From the NCBI RefSeq assembly GCF_902713425.1, contig NC_081243.1, positions 4,911,845-4,975,844 on the forward strand: a stretch of 64,000 nt of DNA, in the 5' to 3' direction. Below the pieces are notes generated by a model. The model saw only the letters and a program-made list of their open reading frames with translations. It had not been told where the DNA came from and did not search any database. Below are positions 11,118 to 22,939 of this stretch, piece after piece (position 1 is the first letter of the stretch; each line of letters opens with the position of its first letter). Origin of the DNA: Acipenser ruthenus. Lineage: Eukaryota > Chordata > Actinopteri > Acipenseriformes > Acipenseridae. A program made the translations under genes and the position numbers.

Positions 11118-11699
11118 ACAGGGATGGCTGAGTGGTCTGACGTCAGGCAGAAGCAGGAACAAAAATACTGACACCAGGGCAGTACTGCAGCTCAAAAAGG
11201 CTTGCGCAGTTTTTTATTAACAGACAAAAATAAGTAAAATATTTAAACAGAAAAACACTGAGCTCACAGAGCAAAATAAAAGGGTAAACAAAAACAAATC
11301 ACGAACACAAAATAAACAATAAATAATACGATCCCAGGTCAGGCTGGGCAGTTGCTGTCACTGTTCCTGGAATATTTACGTTTAGTTTCCTTTCGTTTCG
11401 TTTCGTTTCGTTTCTCTCCTCTCATTCTCGCTCTCTCCTTCCAACACCCCACCTCAAGCTAGAGAGCTGCAGGCTTTTTATAACAGGTGACCATCTCCCG
11501 ATTAGCAACAAATTAAATCACCTAATTAATTCGGGAGATGGCCACCTTCTGCAAAATACAAACAATAAAACATACGGCGCTCGCCGACATAAATACAATA
11601 AATCATAATAAACAAAAAACAATAATCTGCACAGGGGCAGAGGAGACTCCGTTCTAAAAATAAACAAAACAATGTACAGGGCTGCTCGCCCTGTTACAG
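11118..11699 (-). mobile_element. Solo LTR, probably Gypsy-type
   Basis: The roughly 580-bp unit starts TGTGACAGGG and ends CCCTGTTACA, an imperfect 10-bp inverted repeat with TG and CA ends. It is flanked by GATAT on both sides, which fits a 5-bp target duplication. On the minus strand a TATAAAAAG box near 11470-11478 and a later AATAAA fit U3 and R signals, so the LTR is read leftward. No internal region was seen. The Gypsy assignment is inferred from end style only. It lies inside the left part of the first copy of the duplicated block, so it came after that sequence was in place. Confidence 0.65.
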
Positions 11700-12755
11700 A
11701 TATATATATAAAATAGTAAAATAGTTACTTTCTGGGATCTGTCTTCAAATATTTTCAATTACTTGCAATATGTATTTAATTATTTTACATATACTTTTTA
11801 CAAACCATATTTAAAACTATATTCATCCCTGGTCTGTTTTGTACCTCATTGATACTCTTCTTCTGTGCTTTACAGCAGAAATGTTGACTTTTCTCATTCC
11901 TGTGTGGAAGCGAAGGTGACTTACCCCCAAGCTAGTCTTCAGAAGCCATTAAAACAGGAGCCTCTTGCAATACAGTGGAATGTATAACAAGAAAGGTTTT
12001 TTTGGGAGAGACAGGAGTCGTTCTGTCCCAGAGTCTTTTGTCAGTGTTCTAGCACAAAAAGATACCCCTTCCTTATCTTGCCCTGAATCAGGTGGGAGAA
12101 AATACAAATCTCTTTAACATGAAGTCTGGGGCAGGTTCAAACCTGAACACCAGATGATATGTTACAGTTAAGTAGAGCCCTGCTGGAATACAGAAAATTC
12201 CAAGTATTGTTTTGCTCCGTTCCAAATGTGCTTAAGTGAAGAAAAAGTTCTCAAAAATACACCTTGCAACATTAATCTTTGAGCCACTGTTTTAATTGCA
12301 TTTGGATCATTCCAGACACCACCTGATATGTGAGCGCAACAAACTCTTGCAGCAATGAATTATCCACCGTTAGTAAAAAAAAAAAAAAAAACGAAGCAGA
12401 AACATTTGTTATGTAAGAAATTTTAGGTGGTATTCAAATATACATTTGAATAAAAAAAGATTGCCTAAACATATTGGTTTAAACAGTAGCCTAGTTTACT
12501 AAGAGTAGCTACTTATTTTGAATATTTAGCTAGTGTTGTATGTGAGAATATACAGTGTACATCTTAGTAGTAATATATATATATGTCATACAGCCCCATA
12601 GGAATTAGTATCGACTTATTATGGCCCCCGAGGTTTACTGATCACACCAGAGAAGAGAAACAGCATGTGATAATGCAAATTACCTGATTGGTTTTTACAG
12701 CCCTTTTCTGTGCCATATGAATCTGTAGATGAATGAGCTAGGAGAGAATTTTAGT
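11700..12755. repeat. 1-kb duplicated block, copy 1
   Basis: This stretch is nearly identical (about 99% by eye) to 27362-28412. It starts within the right part of a hAT-like MITE (CCCTGGTCTG end near 11845) and ends at ATCTGTAGATGAATG. The few differences are single bases and one microsatellite change. No protein was recognised inside it. Confidence 0.9.
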
Positions 12756-13721
12756 ATTAGACCAACATATAGCAGCGATTACACTTCTCATTAAGAGTGG
12801 TACATGGTTGGAAACAATCAGACGTGTTCTTGTTATTAAATACAAAGGCTATGTTCAATATCGTTTCTCTTATTTAAAGAAGAACTGCATACACTAGAGG
12901 GATATATTAAAATGGATGTTCGTCTGGGAGGATATAGGATTTGGATTTGGTTTCCGAACCCTGCTCAAAGGTGCATCCCTTAAATGTATGCCACATTAAG
13001 GACAACTTATACACCATGCAAAGATACTAAATATATAAATATCAATATATTGGACATGCAATATTAGAAGGGGTTAATACCAAACAACTCCTCCCTGTAG
13101 CATGCAGGGGGCAATTGGAAACCATACAAATACACAAGGAAGCGCTGCATTGTACCTGGGCTCAAGGAATAACTCTTGTCTGTGGATCACACAGTCATAA
13201 GGAGGCACTCCAGGGAACCCTACCTACACTACAAGTTACACCTGCATGCTCATTACATTATATTTATATACAATCTGATCAAAGCCTCTGCGTCAGCTTA
13301 CACGCTTTCCCAAACTACTAGAGCTGCACTATCTGGACAGAATCACATATAAAATTAGCACTTCAACATGTAAATCAAATTTTAAAAAAATTAAAATTAA
13401 CTACGACTCACAAAACACGGGAGACAAAACAAAATGAAAGAAAACTAAAAATATATTAAACAAGAGACTTACTCGTTCGTTCTGCTCCGCTGTCTGACCC
13501 CCTGCTGCCAGTAACAGCACAACATCTTTCAAAGTAGATTCATTCCATCCTATATGTTTTTGAAAGGTAAAGCAGAACGTCACCACCGCCAAACCTTACC
13601 TGTTTACCGACAACCTCATCTCTCATTCATGATGCTATTTGGGACAGAGAATATTCAATGTTGACTCAGCTTTATTATGCCACTCTTAAAAATGGAAGTG
13701 GGCATATTATTAAAAATATTT

Positions 13722-13786
<65 letters not shown>

Positions 13787-16100
13787 AATTCAGGCACAAT
13801 TCTGTCCCTGCCTGATAGAATTACAGAGCTACATAGCAGGTGGTATTATACTTGTTTTTCACACTTGGGGTTCAAGGGAGAATCTGCTTCAGGGCTTTTT
13901 AAAAATATTTCGAGCATATTTTAAAAGGGCAGGACTTCCATTCAGGGAACAGTGCAAATCATCAGCTTAGGTCTGATATAAACCACATATGTGGGGTAGA
14001 CCCAAAAGTTTACAGAGAATTACGTGACATTGAAACAGCAGCAGCAGAACAAAACAAAAAATGGTAATGTTGTATTTTAAATGTCATAAGTATTTAATTC
14101 ATATGCAATTAATCTTGTGCTTATGTTTAATTACGCATCAATAAACAGTCAATAGATATGTTATGCATGCATGTGTCTATCATTAAACTGCAGTTTGAGC
14201 TCATTCAATTGAGGGGCAGTTCAAGTAAGAGCAGATAATGGCAGTAGTTACATCAGGGTCAGATATGACTGCTGAGTGCCGTGGTCTAAAAACAGGCGCA
14301 ATTAATAAATACTAGATAGAGTTAACAGTTAAGGCAAATTAAAGTGCAGGAGGATTTAAATACAGATATAATAAAGAACATTATTATTAGGTCACACAAC
14401 ACTTCAGTAGAAGACGGAGATTTTGGATTGTGGAAAGCAGTCGCTTTTTGGTGTGAAATGACAGCACACAGTAAAATGGTAAAATGAAACAGGTCTCTGA
14501 ACATTCAGAAACAAGGCATAAACCATTCTAAATCCATTTATAATAAGGATTCTTGAGAACCAACACGTTAATGAATATAGGCCACCACTATTTGTTATTT
14601 CAATCTACATTGTGAGGTTTTCACACCCATTATACAGTAAAGTAAGACATGTAAATATTGGTGCTTCACTTTAGCTCTCTGTCTCCTTGTCTCTTGATAC
14701 AAACAATACATGTCACTAATACTTTAAGTATACATTACTCTGATTTACAATGCATATCCTAGAAACAGAAGAACAGGAGGCACCCAGTTTTCCTAGTGTA
14801 GAGTGTAGAGTTGCAGGTTTGTGTGAGGTGGTTTCAATGGATTGCTTTATGTTGTGAGTTTCAAAGATAGGGGAGAGGTTTCTGTATTTTATTATTTCTA
14901 TTAAGACACACAAATGATTACACACACACACACACACACAAACACAAACAGACCAACCAAGTTCAAGATCCTGAGAAGAACAGGTGAGCAGTAATCACGC
15001 AACACTGAAGTATCTTTTAGGGATTTTTTAATCAATTTTTAGAACGCTACACCGGTATAAAAGAATGTTAATATCAAAACTGCACAGATCAGTACATCAA
15101 TCTGCAAAACACTCACCCTTTACTGTCAATCCCAACAGCATATAAACACAAGCTTTCATCAGTCATCTTATAATATTGCAGTTTGAGTAAATATGAGTCA
15201 ATAAACATCAGAATATAATTCAGTGAATTCCAGTCAGCAGGATAACATATTACAGAATCATACTTGACTCTCAATGGGTTGTAAAAATGATACCTACTTA
15301 ATTGGAACCACGGCAAATCAATTTAATACCCCCAACCTTTATTTATTCTTGAAGAAAACACCACAGCTTATTATATCCTCTATCAGGTCTTTGTATTACT
15401 TATACATTTTATCAAGCCTTACCCCTTGTCATAAAAAACAGCTAATGGCCACACCCTTTTACTTTTATCTTTAACATGCATTTACTGTGTTTTCCACCCG
15501 GGTACAGTTGATAATCTTTTGATCTCTTTAGTTAAATTTCAGAAATACTATTTCAGTTGTAGAGTGGATATGATGGCGAACAAAGCTTCGCTACAAAGTC
15601 CAGGCTCCATTCTGTAGGCAGACGTCCTCTTAATGCAGAGCGGTCACTTTTCTTGAGGTGGTTGGACAGCCTCGTCTCCTTTCCAGTGGTTTTCCTAGTT
15701 GCAGACATTCCTCTTTTCTTTATTTTTTGGAATCGCAAAATTATTTTTTTATTGGAGCGTTTTGCTGGATGCAGTTGCAGAGATGGGAGGTTAAATGGAG
15801 GTTGATAGGGAGACCCTAAAACTACTACTGACAAAGTTTTGAGATCAATCAGCAACTAGGAACTTGACAAGCTCAGGAGAGCCAGATGGTCTCATATATA
15901 AAACATGCATGTCCAAAATATACAATTTAGTGAATAAATGATTTGCTGTTGTGAAGAAGACCTGAATGCATGGCGTAAAATAAAAAGTACAATTATAACT
16001 AAGCTATATAACTAACGTGTCAAGTATAACTAAGCTGTATAATGGAAACTAATTCCTGTGAATTAGAATGCCAAGCTTGTCTATATTTTGCACAGTTGAA
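12756..16100. other. Intergenic, downstream of gene A
   Basis: AT-rich sequence with a TA run at 13725-13782 and a CA run at 14921-14945. A 100-codon minus-strand frame at 15553-15855 resembles no family I know. It is lysine- and arginine-rich and contains MSATRKTTGKETRLSNHLKK. There is no other gene signal. Confidence 0.4.
13725..13782. repeat. (TA)n microsatellite
   Basis: A pure TA run of about 58 bp. Confidence 0.95.
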
Positions 16101-16110
16101 AATACCCTCT

Positions 16111-18171
16111 TTATCCAAACTGATCCTCCTCTGCAGCAGTGATCTCCTTCATCCCTGTTTGGACGTTGTCTTTGATTTTCTTAATCTCTTCATCCGAAGC
16201 TGGGGGCAACACTGCCAGTAGTTCCTGATCAATCATATCAACTCTCTTCTTTGAGCCCCTTTCAAACTCCTCTTTTCTCTTCAACACAAGTTTATAGATT
16301 TCATTCTGTGCAGAGTCACAGTCATTTGCCAATTTTGCACGCTCTCTTTCAAAGGTGGGGTTTTTGGGATCTAAGGCCATGAGCTTCCCAAGGCTGCTGA
16401 CTCGGTCCATGAGATACTTACTGGAGACCTCTGTGTAGGTTCCTGAGATCATGTAGACCAGGTTGGCAATGTTAGAAGCATTGAAAGCCTGGGTGTAAAT
16501 CATGTCTTTTATAAAGGCGTTGGAGGAATAACCTTGTATACCTTGAATGTTATCAGCAGTAGAGATAAACCTCTTCAGAGACGTGTTGAGGCAGGTGTTG
16601 ATTAAATTGGAGATCATCTGGAAGAACAGGACCATTTTTTCCCATTGCTCCTTAACCCGTCCCATTGCATCAAGGCCCTTCACCAGCATCTTCACAGTTG
16701 TATTGAAGTCAATTTCCTTAATCTCGCAGCTTCTCATTGTGACCAGGATATCTGACAGTTCCTTGTTGTTCTTCTCAAGGTTTTCCATACTTTTCTGGTA
16801 CATCTCTTGGACTTTCTCCAGCTGGGCTCGGCTTTGCTCTATACGGAAATGGGCGTTGTCTGTTGCCATTTGGGCAGCACTTTTTTTGCCACCACTTTGT
16901 GTGTTTCGGGCCATTTGTGGTGGAGTGGCAGAAAAGCTTGAAGAATTTGTGAAAGCCTTGCTCTCGGAGTCAAGCTGCTCAGTCTGTGCTTTCAGGTTCT
17001 GGATCTTGGTAATGAGATCCTTCTCCTCTTCTGGTTTACAGTTGTTTTTGGGTGCGAATTCTGTCAAGAGGTCACAGATAGACATGGCATCCTTACAAAC
17101 CACTACTGACTTGTCTTTAGCCTGACAGTTTTCTTCACTTTTAAGTGAACTTTCAATGTTTTGGAGCTGCTGCTTCAACCAGGAGGATTTTGCAGGGCTT
17201 GTCTTTTGGTCATACACTTCACTCCATTTGATCTTGTCTTTGTCCACAAAGCTGTTGATCTGCTCTGCCAGTTTCAGGAGTTGCCCTGATTTGGAATAAA
17301 CATTGTTAGCTGCAAAGGGGTTAGACTCTGCTGACTTCTCTCCAATAGAATTTTTTACTAAAGACACAATTTTGGAAGGTCCTGAAGATACTGCCAAAAA
17401 ACCAGACACAGATTCATTAACCGTATTTGTCAATCCTTCCACAAAGGACATGCCTATCATTTCCCAGCCATTGGGCATGGACTCCATCGCTGATGTGAAC
17501 TGTTTATGGACTTCATCCAGTTGCTTGTCCATCTTACCAAAATTTTTTTCTGCCATTGCTTTGGCTTTCTCTGCTGACTCTTTCTTCAACTTTGCTTCCT
17601 CCAATTTCAACTGGACCTCCTTGACGTCTTCTTCATAACACTGCTTTGAGTTCAAGCAGGCCTCTAGCATTTCCTGGATGAGGAGAATAACATCAGTGAA
17701 TTTATTCTCTGTTGACTCTGCAAGCCTTGTGCACTCATCGGCGATTGTTCTTATGTTTTCAAGTTGACCTGGGAGTAACGCCTGGACGATTTGATTATTG
17801 TCTTGAAGAAGTGTCTTCACTGTCATTTTCATGTAGCTTGGTACATTGTTGGAGTGGAGTCGGATTTGGTCCATGTTCTTGTGGGCCTTGTTGAAGGCGA
17901 TCCACCCTGAATTGCTGACCTGCATGAGACAGGCTCGGAACGAATCAGGGTATTTGATGTACTTGAACCCACCCTTTGGCGGATTTTTATTTATAGAGAA
18001 ATCTGTATTGGAAGAAATAAAGACAAGTTCTCCTAAAATAGCTATAGAGAGTGGACCGGGCATCAGGTATTCTTCCCAGTTAGCGTAAGGTTTCATCAGC
18101 AGTTCAGTTTCTTTCCTCACGGCTTCAGCCTTGGAAATCTTCAGAATGGCATTTTTTACTGTAATATCCAT
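16111..18171 (-). CDS. Gene A: 686-residue coiled-coil protein, unnamed family
   Basis: The single coding exon starts with MDITVKNAI, 22 bp downstream of a good minus-strand acceptor (TTCTCTATTACAG), so at least one upstream non-coding exon is likely. Residues 1-100 form a mixed domain with NWEEYLMPGPLSIAILGE. Residues 155-230 are a long charged coiled coil. Residues 233-262 are the conserved-looking MPNGWEMIGMSFVEGL segment, a glycine-rich, weakly hydrophobic break. A second coil lies around 430-490, followed by a hydrophobic helix region (WEKMVLFFQMISNLI) and a charged tail. There is no signal peptide. I recognise no named family and the role is unknown. The coil, hydrophobic core, coil order resembles helical pore-forming folds in outline only. 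Gene B is its divergent neighbour. Confidence 0.85.
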   Translation of the reverse strand: MDITVKNAILKISKAEAVRKETELLMKPYANWEEYLMPGPLSIAILGELVFISSNTDFSINKNPPKGGFKYIKYPDSFRACLMQVSNSGWIAFNKAHKNMDQIRLHSNNVPSYMKMTVKTLLQDNNQIVQALLPGQLENIRTIADECTRLAESTENKFTDVILLIQEMLEACLNSKQCYEEDVKEVQLKLEEAKLKKESAEKAKAMAEKNFGKMDKQLDEVHKQFTSAMESMPNGWEMIGMSFVEGLTNTVNESVSGFLAVSSGPSKIVSLVKNSIGEKSAESNPFAANNVYSKSGQLLKLAEQINSFVDKDKIKWSEVYDQKTSPAKSSWLKQQLQNIESSLKSEENCQAKDKSVVVCKDAMSICDLLTEFAPKNNCKPEEEKDLITKIQNLKAQTEQLDSESKAFTNSSSFSATPPQMARNTQSGGKKSAAQMATDNAHFRIEQSRAQLEKVQEMYQKSMENLEKNNKELSDILVTMRSCEIKEIDFNTTVKMLVKGLDAMGRVKEQWEKMVLFFQMISNLINTCLNTSLKRFISTADNIQGIQGYSSNAFIKDMIYTQAFNASNIANLVYMISGTYTEVSSKYLMDRVSSLGKLMALDPKNPTFERERAKLANDCDSAQNEIYKLVLKRKEEFERGSKKRVDMIDQELLAVLPPASDEEIKKIKDNVQTGMKEITAAEEDQFG

Positions 18172-18189
18172 TTTTGAAGTTTTTATTTC

Positions 18190-18449
18190 TGTAATAGAGA
18201 ACAGATCAATTTAGTATAAACCCCAAAAGTAAAGAACTGCAAGTTCTGTAATAAAAATCCATCTCAATAAGTACTTTCCAGTTGTGCAAGTCTAAACAAA
18301 ACATTAACATTTTTTGCTCAAATTAGTTATAATTTTCATTTAGAATAATAATTTTTACCCTGTATATCTGTTGAAAAATACCAAATTCCAAATATTTGAC
18401 AAAGAATAAAAAAGAGCATTTGTACAGTAGATTTTTTTTACAAAATAAT

Positions 18450-18488
<39 letters not shown>

Positions 18489-18678
18489 GGGTTAAATCAC
18501 TGATTTAAATCACTTGATTCTTTTAAATCATTGATTTATCTTGTTTTTCTTTTACTACCTATTTTATATAGTTTTTCAAATATAAAAGCAGATCTATAAT
18601 GTGTTTTAAAGGGGGGGAATATTAGGAGACCCTTAAACTTCTCTCAGCCCCAACCACACAGGCAGCAGAGAAATTGAT
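18190..18678. other. Upstream of gene A coding exon
   Basis: Probable 5' intron of gene A on the minus strand. It holds a (TTA)n run at 18452-18488 and AT-rich sequence. No further exon was recognised. Confidence 0.4.
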
Positions 18679-18832
18679 GGGGCAGCAGTACCCTTGAGCA
18701 AGGTACTTTACTTAGATTGCTCTAGTAAAAACCCAACTGTATAAATGGGTAATTGTATGTAAAAATAATGTGATATCTTGTAACAATTGTAAGTCGCCCT
18801 GGATAAGGGCGTCGGCAAGAAATAAATAATAA
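18679..18832 (+). mobile_element. SINE with L2-type tail, internally deleted
   Basis: It begins GGGGCAGCAG and jumps straight to TACCCTTGAGCAAGG, so most of the tRNA-like part with its promoter is missing. The body and the tail GTAAGTCGCCCTGGATAAGG are well kept, ending in AAATAAATAATAA. It belongs to the same family as 10099-10328. Confidence 0.85.
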
Positions 18833-19687
18833 CTGATGTTTGTTTTTAACACAAAATATTTATTACACATTTATTATCTTGTTTCAAGTACAGGGTGTCA
18901 ATCCTTATGTCTGCAACTGTAAGGTGTGTTTATGATTTATTGCACACAAAGTCGAATTAAAGTGATAATAATAATGCACACGAATCTCAAGTAAATACTC
19001 GAGTAATGTCATTTACCATTCCAGCAGTAAGCAAGTCACAAATAAAAGTCAAACAGTTTAAGAAGTTTCTATCAGAATGGAATTAACTGAAATCACTCAG
19101 CAACTGTACCTTAGCTGGAATGTCGTCGACTATGCTGGTTCAATTGCGAAACTCTCCGGCACTGTAAAAAAAATGCTGTATTTTTAGGTGGGATTAACCT
19201 TAATTTTTACATACATTTTTCAGTTTTTTTAATTAAATGCAAAACATTTCAATATTACTGCAAAATACTTTTTTTAAAAAATATGTACTATTAATTTTAC
19301 GGAAATATACACTGAAAAACATGTACGTATGTAATTTGCTTACAAAATGATAAATTCCGTTAAATTAAAGAAGATAACTTTTAAAAAACCGCACAAGCTG
19401 TATTTATAACGACACAAACTTTAATGTTAATGTATGTAACTGTTATTTAAAAAACTGTAAATTACTTCTAAATTAATTATTTAACAGGCTTATCTGAGTT
19501 AGTTGAATTAAATAATGAAAAAAGCTAAAAGTGTTTACTTTTTAATGTCGTTCAGATTTGTTAAAATGAGTTGTGCTGTAGTTTTCTTTCTAAAATAATA
19601 GGCCTACTTAATTTCAATGACTGGAAATAAACAAGAAAAGCTGCACATTTCAAACATCAATTTAAAATACCTCGCAATTTAAAAACA

Positions 19688-19692
<5 letters not shown>

Positions 19693-19758
<66 letters not shown>
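19693..19758. repeat. (TA)n microsatellite
   Basis: A pure TA run of about 66 bp. Confidence 0.95.
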
Positions 19759-19760
<2 letters not shown>

Positions 19761-20149
19761 GTATGTTAAATCGAATGAATAATTAGATCAATTAAGTAAT
19801 TGAGGACTTGTGTGAAATGAAAACTGAGTTTGACACTCCTCTTTTAAACCCTTCTCTCAAATATGGTTTGTGGTCGCTGTGGTCATTTTATATAGATTTA
19901 AAAAGCGCTGCATTGATAACAAGCCAGCACTGCTGCGCAGCCTCTCTGACAAAGCCGACGAGCTGACGAAGCTCTGTTCACCACCACCTTGTTATCAGTA
20001 AACTATCTTTTTTTTTTAATGTCATATTGATGATTCATTCATTCATTCATTCATTCATTTCTAATATTAATTGTACCTGAATTATTCATTTTAAATATAA
20101 ATGTTAACTTACGTTTTTAGAAAAACTTGGACTTTCTAAAATCTCGCGA

Positions 20150-20271
20150 TACTATCAAGCCTGGATGACGAAATGTCGTGGACATTACCTCGTGTGAAGG
20201 AGAAACAACGTTTGTGAGAAGCCATTTTATTTTTACCGATGCAAAACTCTGCTCGACAGAAAAACTTGAAA
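20150..20271 (+). promoter_or_regulatory. Possible TATA-less promoter and first exon, plus strand
   Basis: TCTCGCGATA resembles the TCTCGCGA core promoter element of TATA-less vertebrate genes. About 100 bp downstream, GAAGCCATTTTA resembles a YY1 site, and the stretch ends AACTTGAAAG before a strong donor GTGAGT. A candidate next exon lies at 21991-22139. This is inference from motifs only. There is no conserved protein to support it. Confidence 0.3.
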
Positions 20272-20462
20272 GGTGAGTTTGTGTTTGGCAACACAAAATG
20301 TTGTATGAATGATATTTTAATTGTACCGAAATGAAAAAAAAGTCTGTATTTTAATTAGAGCATGTCAGGAAATATGAATTAAAAATAGTGGGAGATTTAG
20401 GGATAGCCATTATTCACACATTTTATACAACTAAAGACAGTGTCCGTGCTTAGACGTGTTGC

Positions 20463-20473
<11 letters not shown>

Positions 20474-20503
<30 letters not shown>
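20474..20503. repeat. (TA)n microsatellite after a GT run
   Basis: A short GT run passes into about 30 bp of TA. Confidence 0.9.
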
Positions 20504-20506
<3 letters not shown>

Positions 20507-21302
20507 GTATTAGTTGAACACATATAAGAGAAGGAAATATTTTAAACTGTATCCCTCTACAAAGCGGAGCATGTGCTCCCTTTGCCAGACTACTAAATAC
20601 AGGCCTAAGCAATTTTATTTGTTGTATCAGATCTACATTAATGTAAGTGTAAAAGACTGACTAACAAGCGGCATGTGTGGAAGTAAGACTTAACTGCACA
20701 TTTTTATTTTTCTTGTGTACAAAATTAATGTACGAATAATACTGCAAGCCCAGGAATATTTGATAGCCATTTATTACGCGAATTTGACATATGAAACATT
20801 TTTGGCGCGAATAATACTATTGTAAATGCTTTCAGGATAACAGGTCGACTTGTGTAATTCACCAAATATTTTGGCCACGATATTTTTGGACTTACAGTAT
20901 TTAAATTTTACCCAATGAAGAAAAAAATAGTACTGTGTAGGGCATGTTAAGAATTCTTCCATATTAAAAAAAAAAAAAAAAAAAATCCTAATTTTAGGGA
21001 AATTTATTTTTAGAATTTAAAGTGGTCAGACTTAGCTAAGTATATTGCCATGTCGTTGTAATGTGGGTGAACAATAAATAGTAAATATGAAAATATTTTA
21101 AAGTACAACTATTATTACTGTACAGAATGTTCTTGGGGATTCACAGCAGCGTTGGAGGTGTAGTACTTTGATAATCTTGTTCAGACAACGCCATTTTCTC
21201 TCGCGGGATGTGCTCCATTTTGTGGGCATATTAGGAATTCTTAAACTCTTATGGAGGTAATTATTCGAACATTTAAAGAGTCCACGCCTATGTAAGTGTG
21301 TG

Positions 21303-21309
<7 letters not shown>

Positions 21310-21341
<32 letters not shown>
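21310..21341. repeat. (TA)n microsatellite
   Basis: About 32 bp of TA following a GT run. Confidence 0.9.
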
Positions 21342-21344
<3 letters not shown>

Positions 21345-21544
21345 TAGATAGTAATGATCAGTCTAATACAATGGTAATTTTCATATTTTGTATTTCAATG
21401 TTAAATTACCCACAGTTGACACTTCAAATAGCATTTTAAGCATGTGTAAAATAAAAAAAAATATATATATAGATTAAGCTATTCATTGTAAATACTATGC
21501 CCATGTTTTATCTTTTGTTATGGGTGTTTTAAAAGATAATGAAT

Positions 21545-21907
21545 GTTCCCATATGTTGCTTCAACTGTTTAAGGTGTTAATTGTGTGGTGTGTGTGTTTT
21601 ATTATTATTTTTTTTTTTTACATCTCAACCACTTTACACTTTTGAATTGCAGCGTTTTCTTGTTCCGTTTCCAAGATGGCTTTGCATGGACTTGCATGTA
21701 TTTCAGAACTACATTTCCACATCATCCTCCCAATCACTGGTAAATCCATCTCATTCACATTTTTTCTGAAAAATACATGCAAGGCCATACAAAGCCATCT
21801 TGGAAACGGAACAAGAGAACGCTGCAATTTAGAAGTGTAAAAAAGTGTTTGAGATGTTAACATAATACACACTCCTTACCTAAACAGCTGTAGCAACACA
21901 TGGGAAC
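21545..21907. repeat. Foldback element with about 145-bp arms
   Basis: The left arm runs from GTTCCCATATGTTGC to TTGCATGTATTTCAG. The right arm is its inverted copy, ending GCAACACATGGGAAC. Both arms carry TTGTTCCGTTTCCAAGATGG. Arms are about 85% alike by eye with a short centre near 21715-21770. Similarity may run on outward in a weaker form. It carries no coding sequence. It is likely a MITE or foldback transposon, family not determined. Confidence 0.8.
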
Positions 21908-21990
21908 ATGTAACACACACACAAATAAAATACCCTTTGTTAACCTTTATGAATATAAAAAATATTTGCATTTTTTTCCTTTCTAATAGA

Positions 21991-22139
21991 TGCATCTTCA
22001 AAATAAATCCAGACAAAGGGACGAAGGTCGAACGAAGCCACATAAGAGGCAATATGCTGTGAATTCAAGAGTTCTTTCCCTCATTTCTGCAATTGCTGAT
22101 TTTGAATGGAGAGAATAAAATGCAATTGTTATGTCAAAA
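21991..22139 (+). CDS. Possible small exon with a 42-residue frame
   Basis: After an acceptor-like TTTCTAATAG the sequence reads ATGCATCTTCAAAATAAATC, an open frame of 42 codons (basic, ending IADFEWRE) that stops at 22118. A donor-like GTAAGTAA follows. It may be the second exon of the transcript proposed at 20.2 kb. No homologue is known to me, so coding status is very uncertain. Confidence 0.2.
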
Positions 22140-22210
22140 GTAAGTAATCTTGCAGTAAGCTGTAATGCTAGGTATGTCTTATTTATAGATCATATAAGCA
22201 CTCTGAAATA

Positions 22211-22620
22211 TGGGCTCCTGAGTGGCATATCTGGTAAAAGGCCTTAACCTTGAGTGCAGGATAGGAGAGAGTGAGGTGGTCTCCTGTGCCATTGTCCAAC
22301 ATGGCAGAGAGTTTGCAGTGGGGTTGGCACACAATTGGCAGAGCATCGCTGGGGTAGGGAGGGTTTGAATCAATTAGGGCTCCCTCAATTCACAGAACTC
22401 GAGCAACTCCTGTAGGTTCAGGGTGTTAACAGTTTCCAGCTACATTGAATCCTTCGATCAAAGTGTTAGTTGGGCTGTGGCAGCTCTGGGCTTGCGGTGC
22501 GAAAAATAGGTATGGCTTTGACGTATGTACCGGAGGACACATGCTTTGTCTCATCCCTCATGAGTGGCACCGGAGTAGTTGAATTGGTAATTCCAAATTA
22601 GGGTGAAAAGAGGGAAAACA
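22211..22620 (+). mobile_element. Decayed SINE (GGGCTCCTGAGTGGC type)
   Basis: The head GGGCTCCTGAGTGGCATATC and the later CACACAATTGGCAGAGCATC and GGAGGACACATGCTTTGTC segments match the layout of a SINE I associate with early-branching ray-finned fish genomes. It has many substitutions and is therefore old. It ends before a T-rich stretch. Confidence 0.6.
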
Positions 22621-22740
22621 CATTCATTTTTTTTTTTAAATCTAAGCCCGTTTCATTTTTTTTTTCTCTTTTTATACAGGTTTTCAGTCACCAGCATGTC
22701 AACTGCAGCACAAAGCAGCTTCTCCACATTTGACTCCTAG

Positions 22741-22934
22741 GCCGGGACCTGATCAAAACTTTGACGACCCACCAATCACACTTTACAAAACGGAATGTTA
22801 TTGCTTTTTGGTTTTATGAGTAGGAGAAATTGGATATTTACAAAAACAACAAAAAGCGATAACATTCTGTTTTATAAGGTGTGATTGGCGGGTCGTCGCA
22901 GGTTTTTTTTTTTTTTTTTTGATCAGGTCCCAGC
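22741..22934. mobile_element. Foldback MITE
   Basis: The inverted arms of about 75 bp start GCCGGGACCTGATCAAAAC and end GATCAGGTCCCAGC. They share AATCACACTTTACAAAACGG and its inverse. CCTAG on both sides may be the target duplication. There is no coding sequence and the superfamily is not determined. Confidence 0.75.
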
Positions 22935-22939
22935 CCTAG

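Noticed and set aside
11385-11415. (CGTTT)n as an independent repeat
   Set aside because: It is a short internal run within the solo LTR.
15553-15855. 100-codon minus-strand frame as a gene
   Set aside because: There is no recognised family, no clear promoter or splice context, and it lies in AT-rich sequence 3' of gene A. I left it as a note in the intergenic entry.
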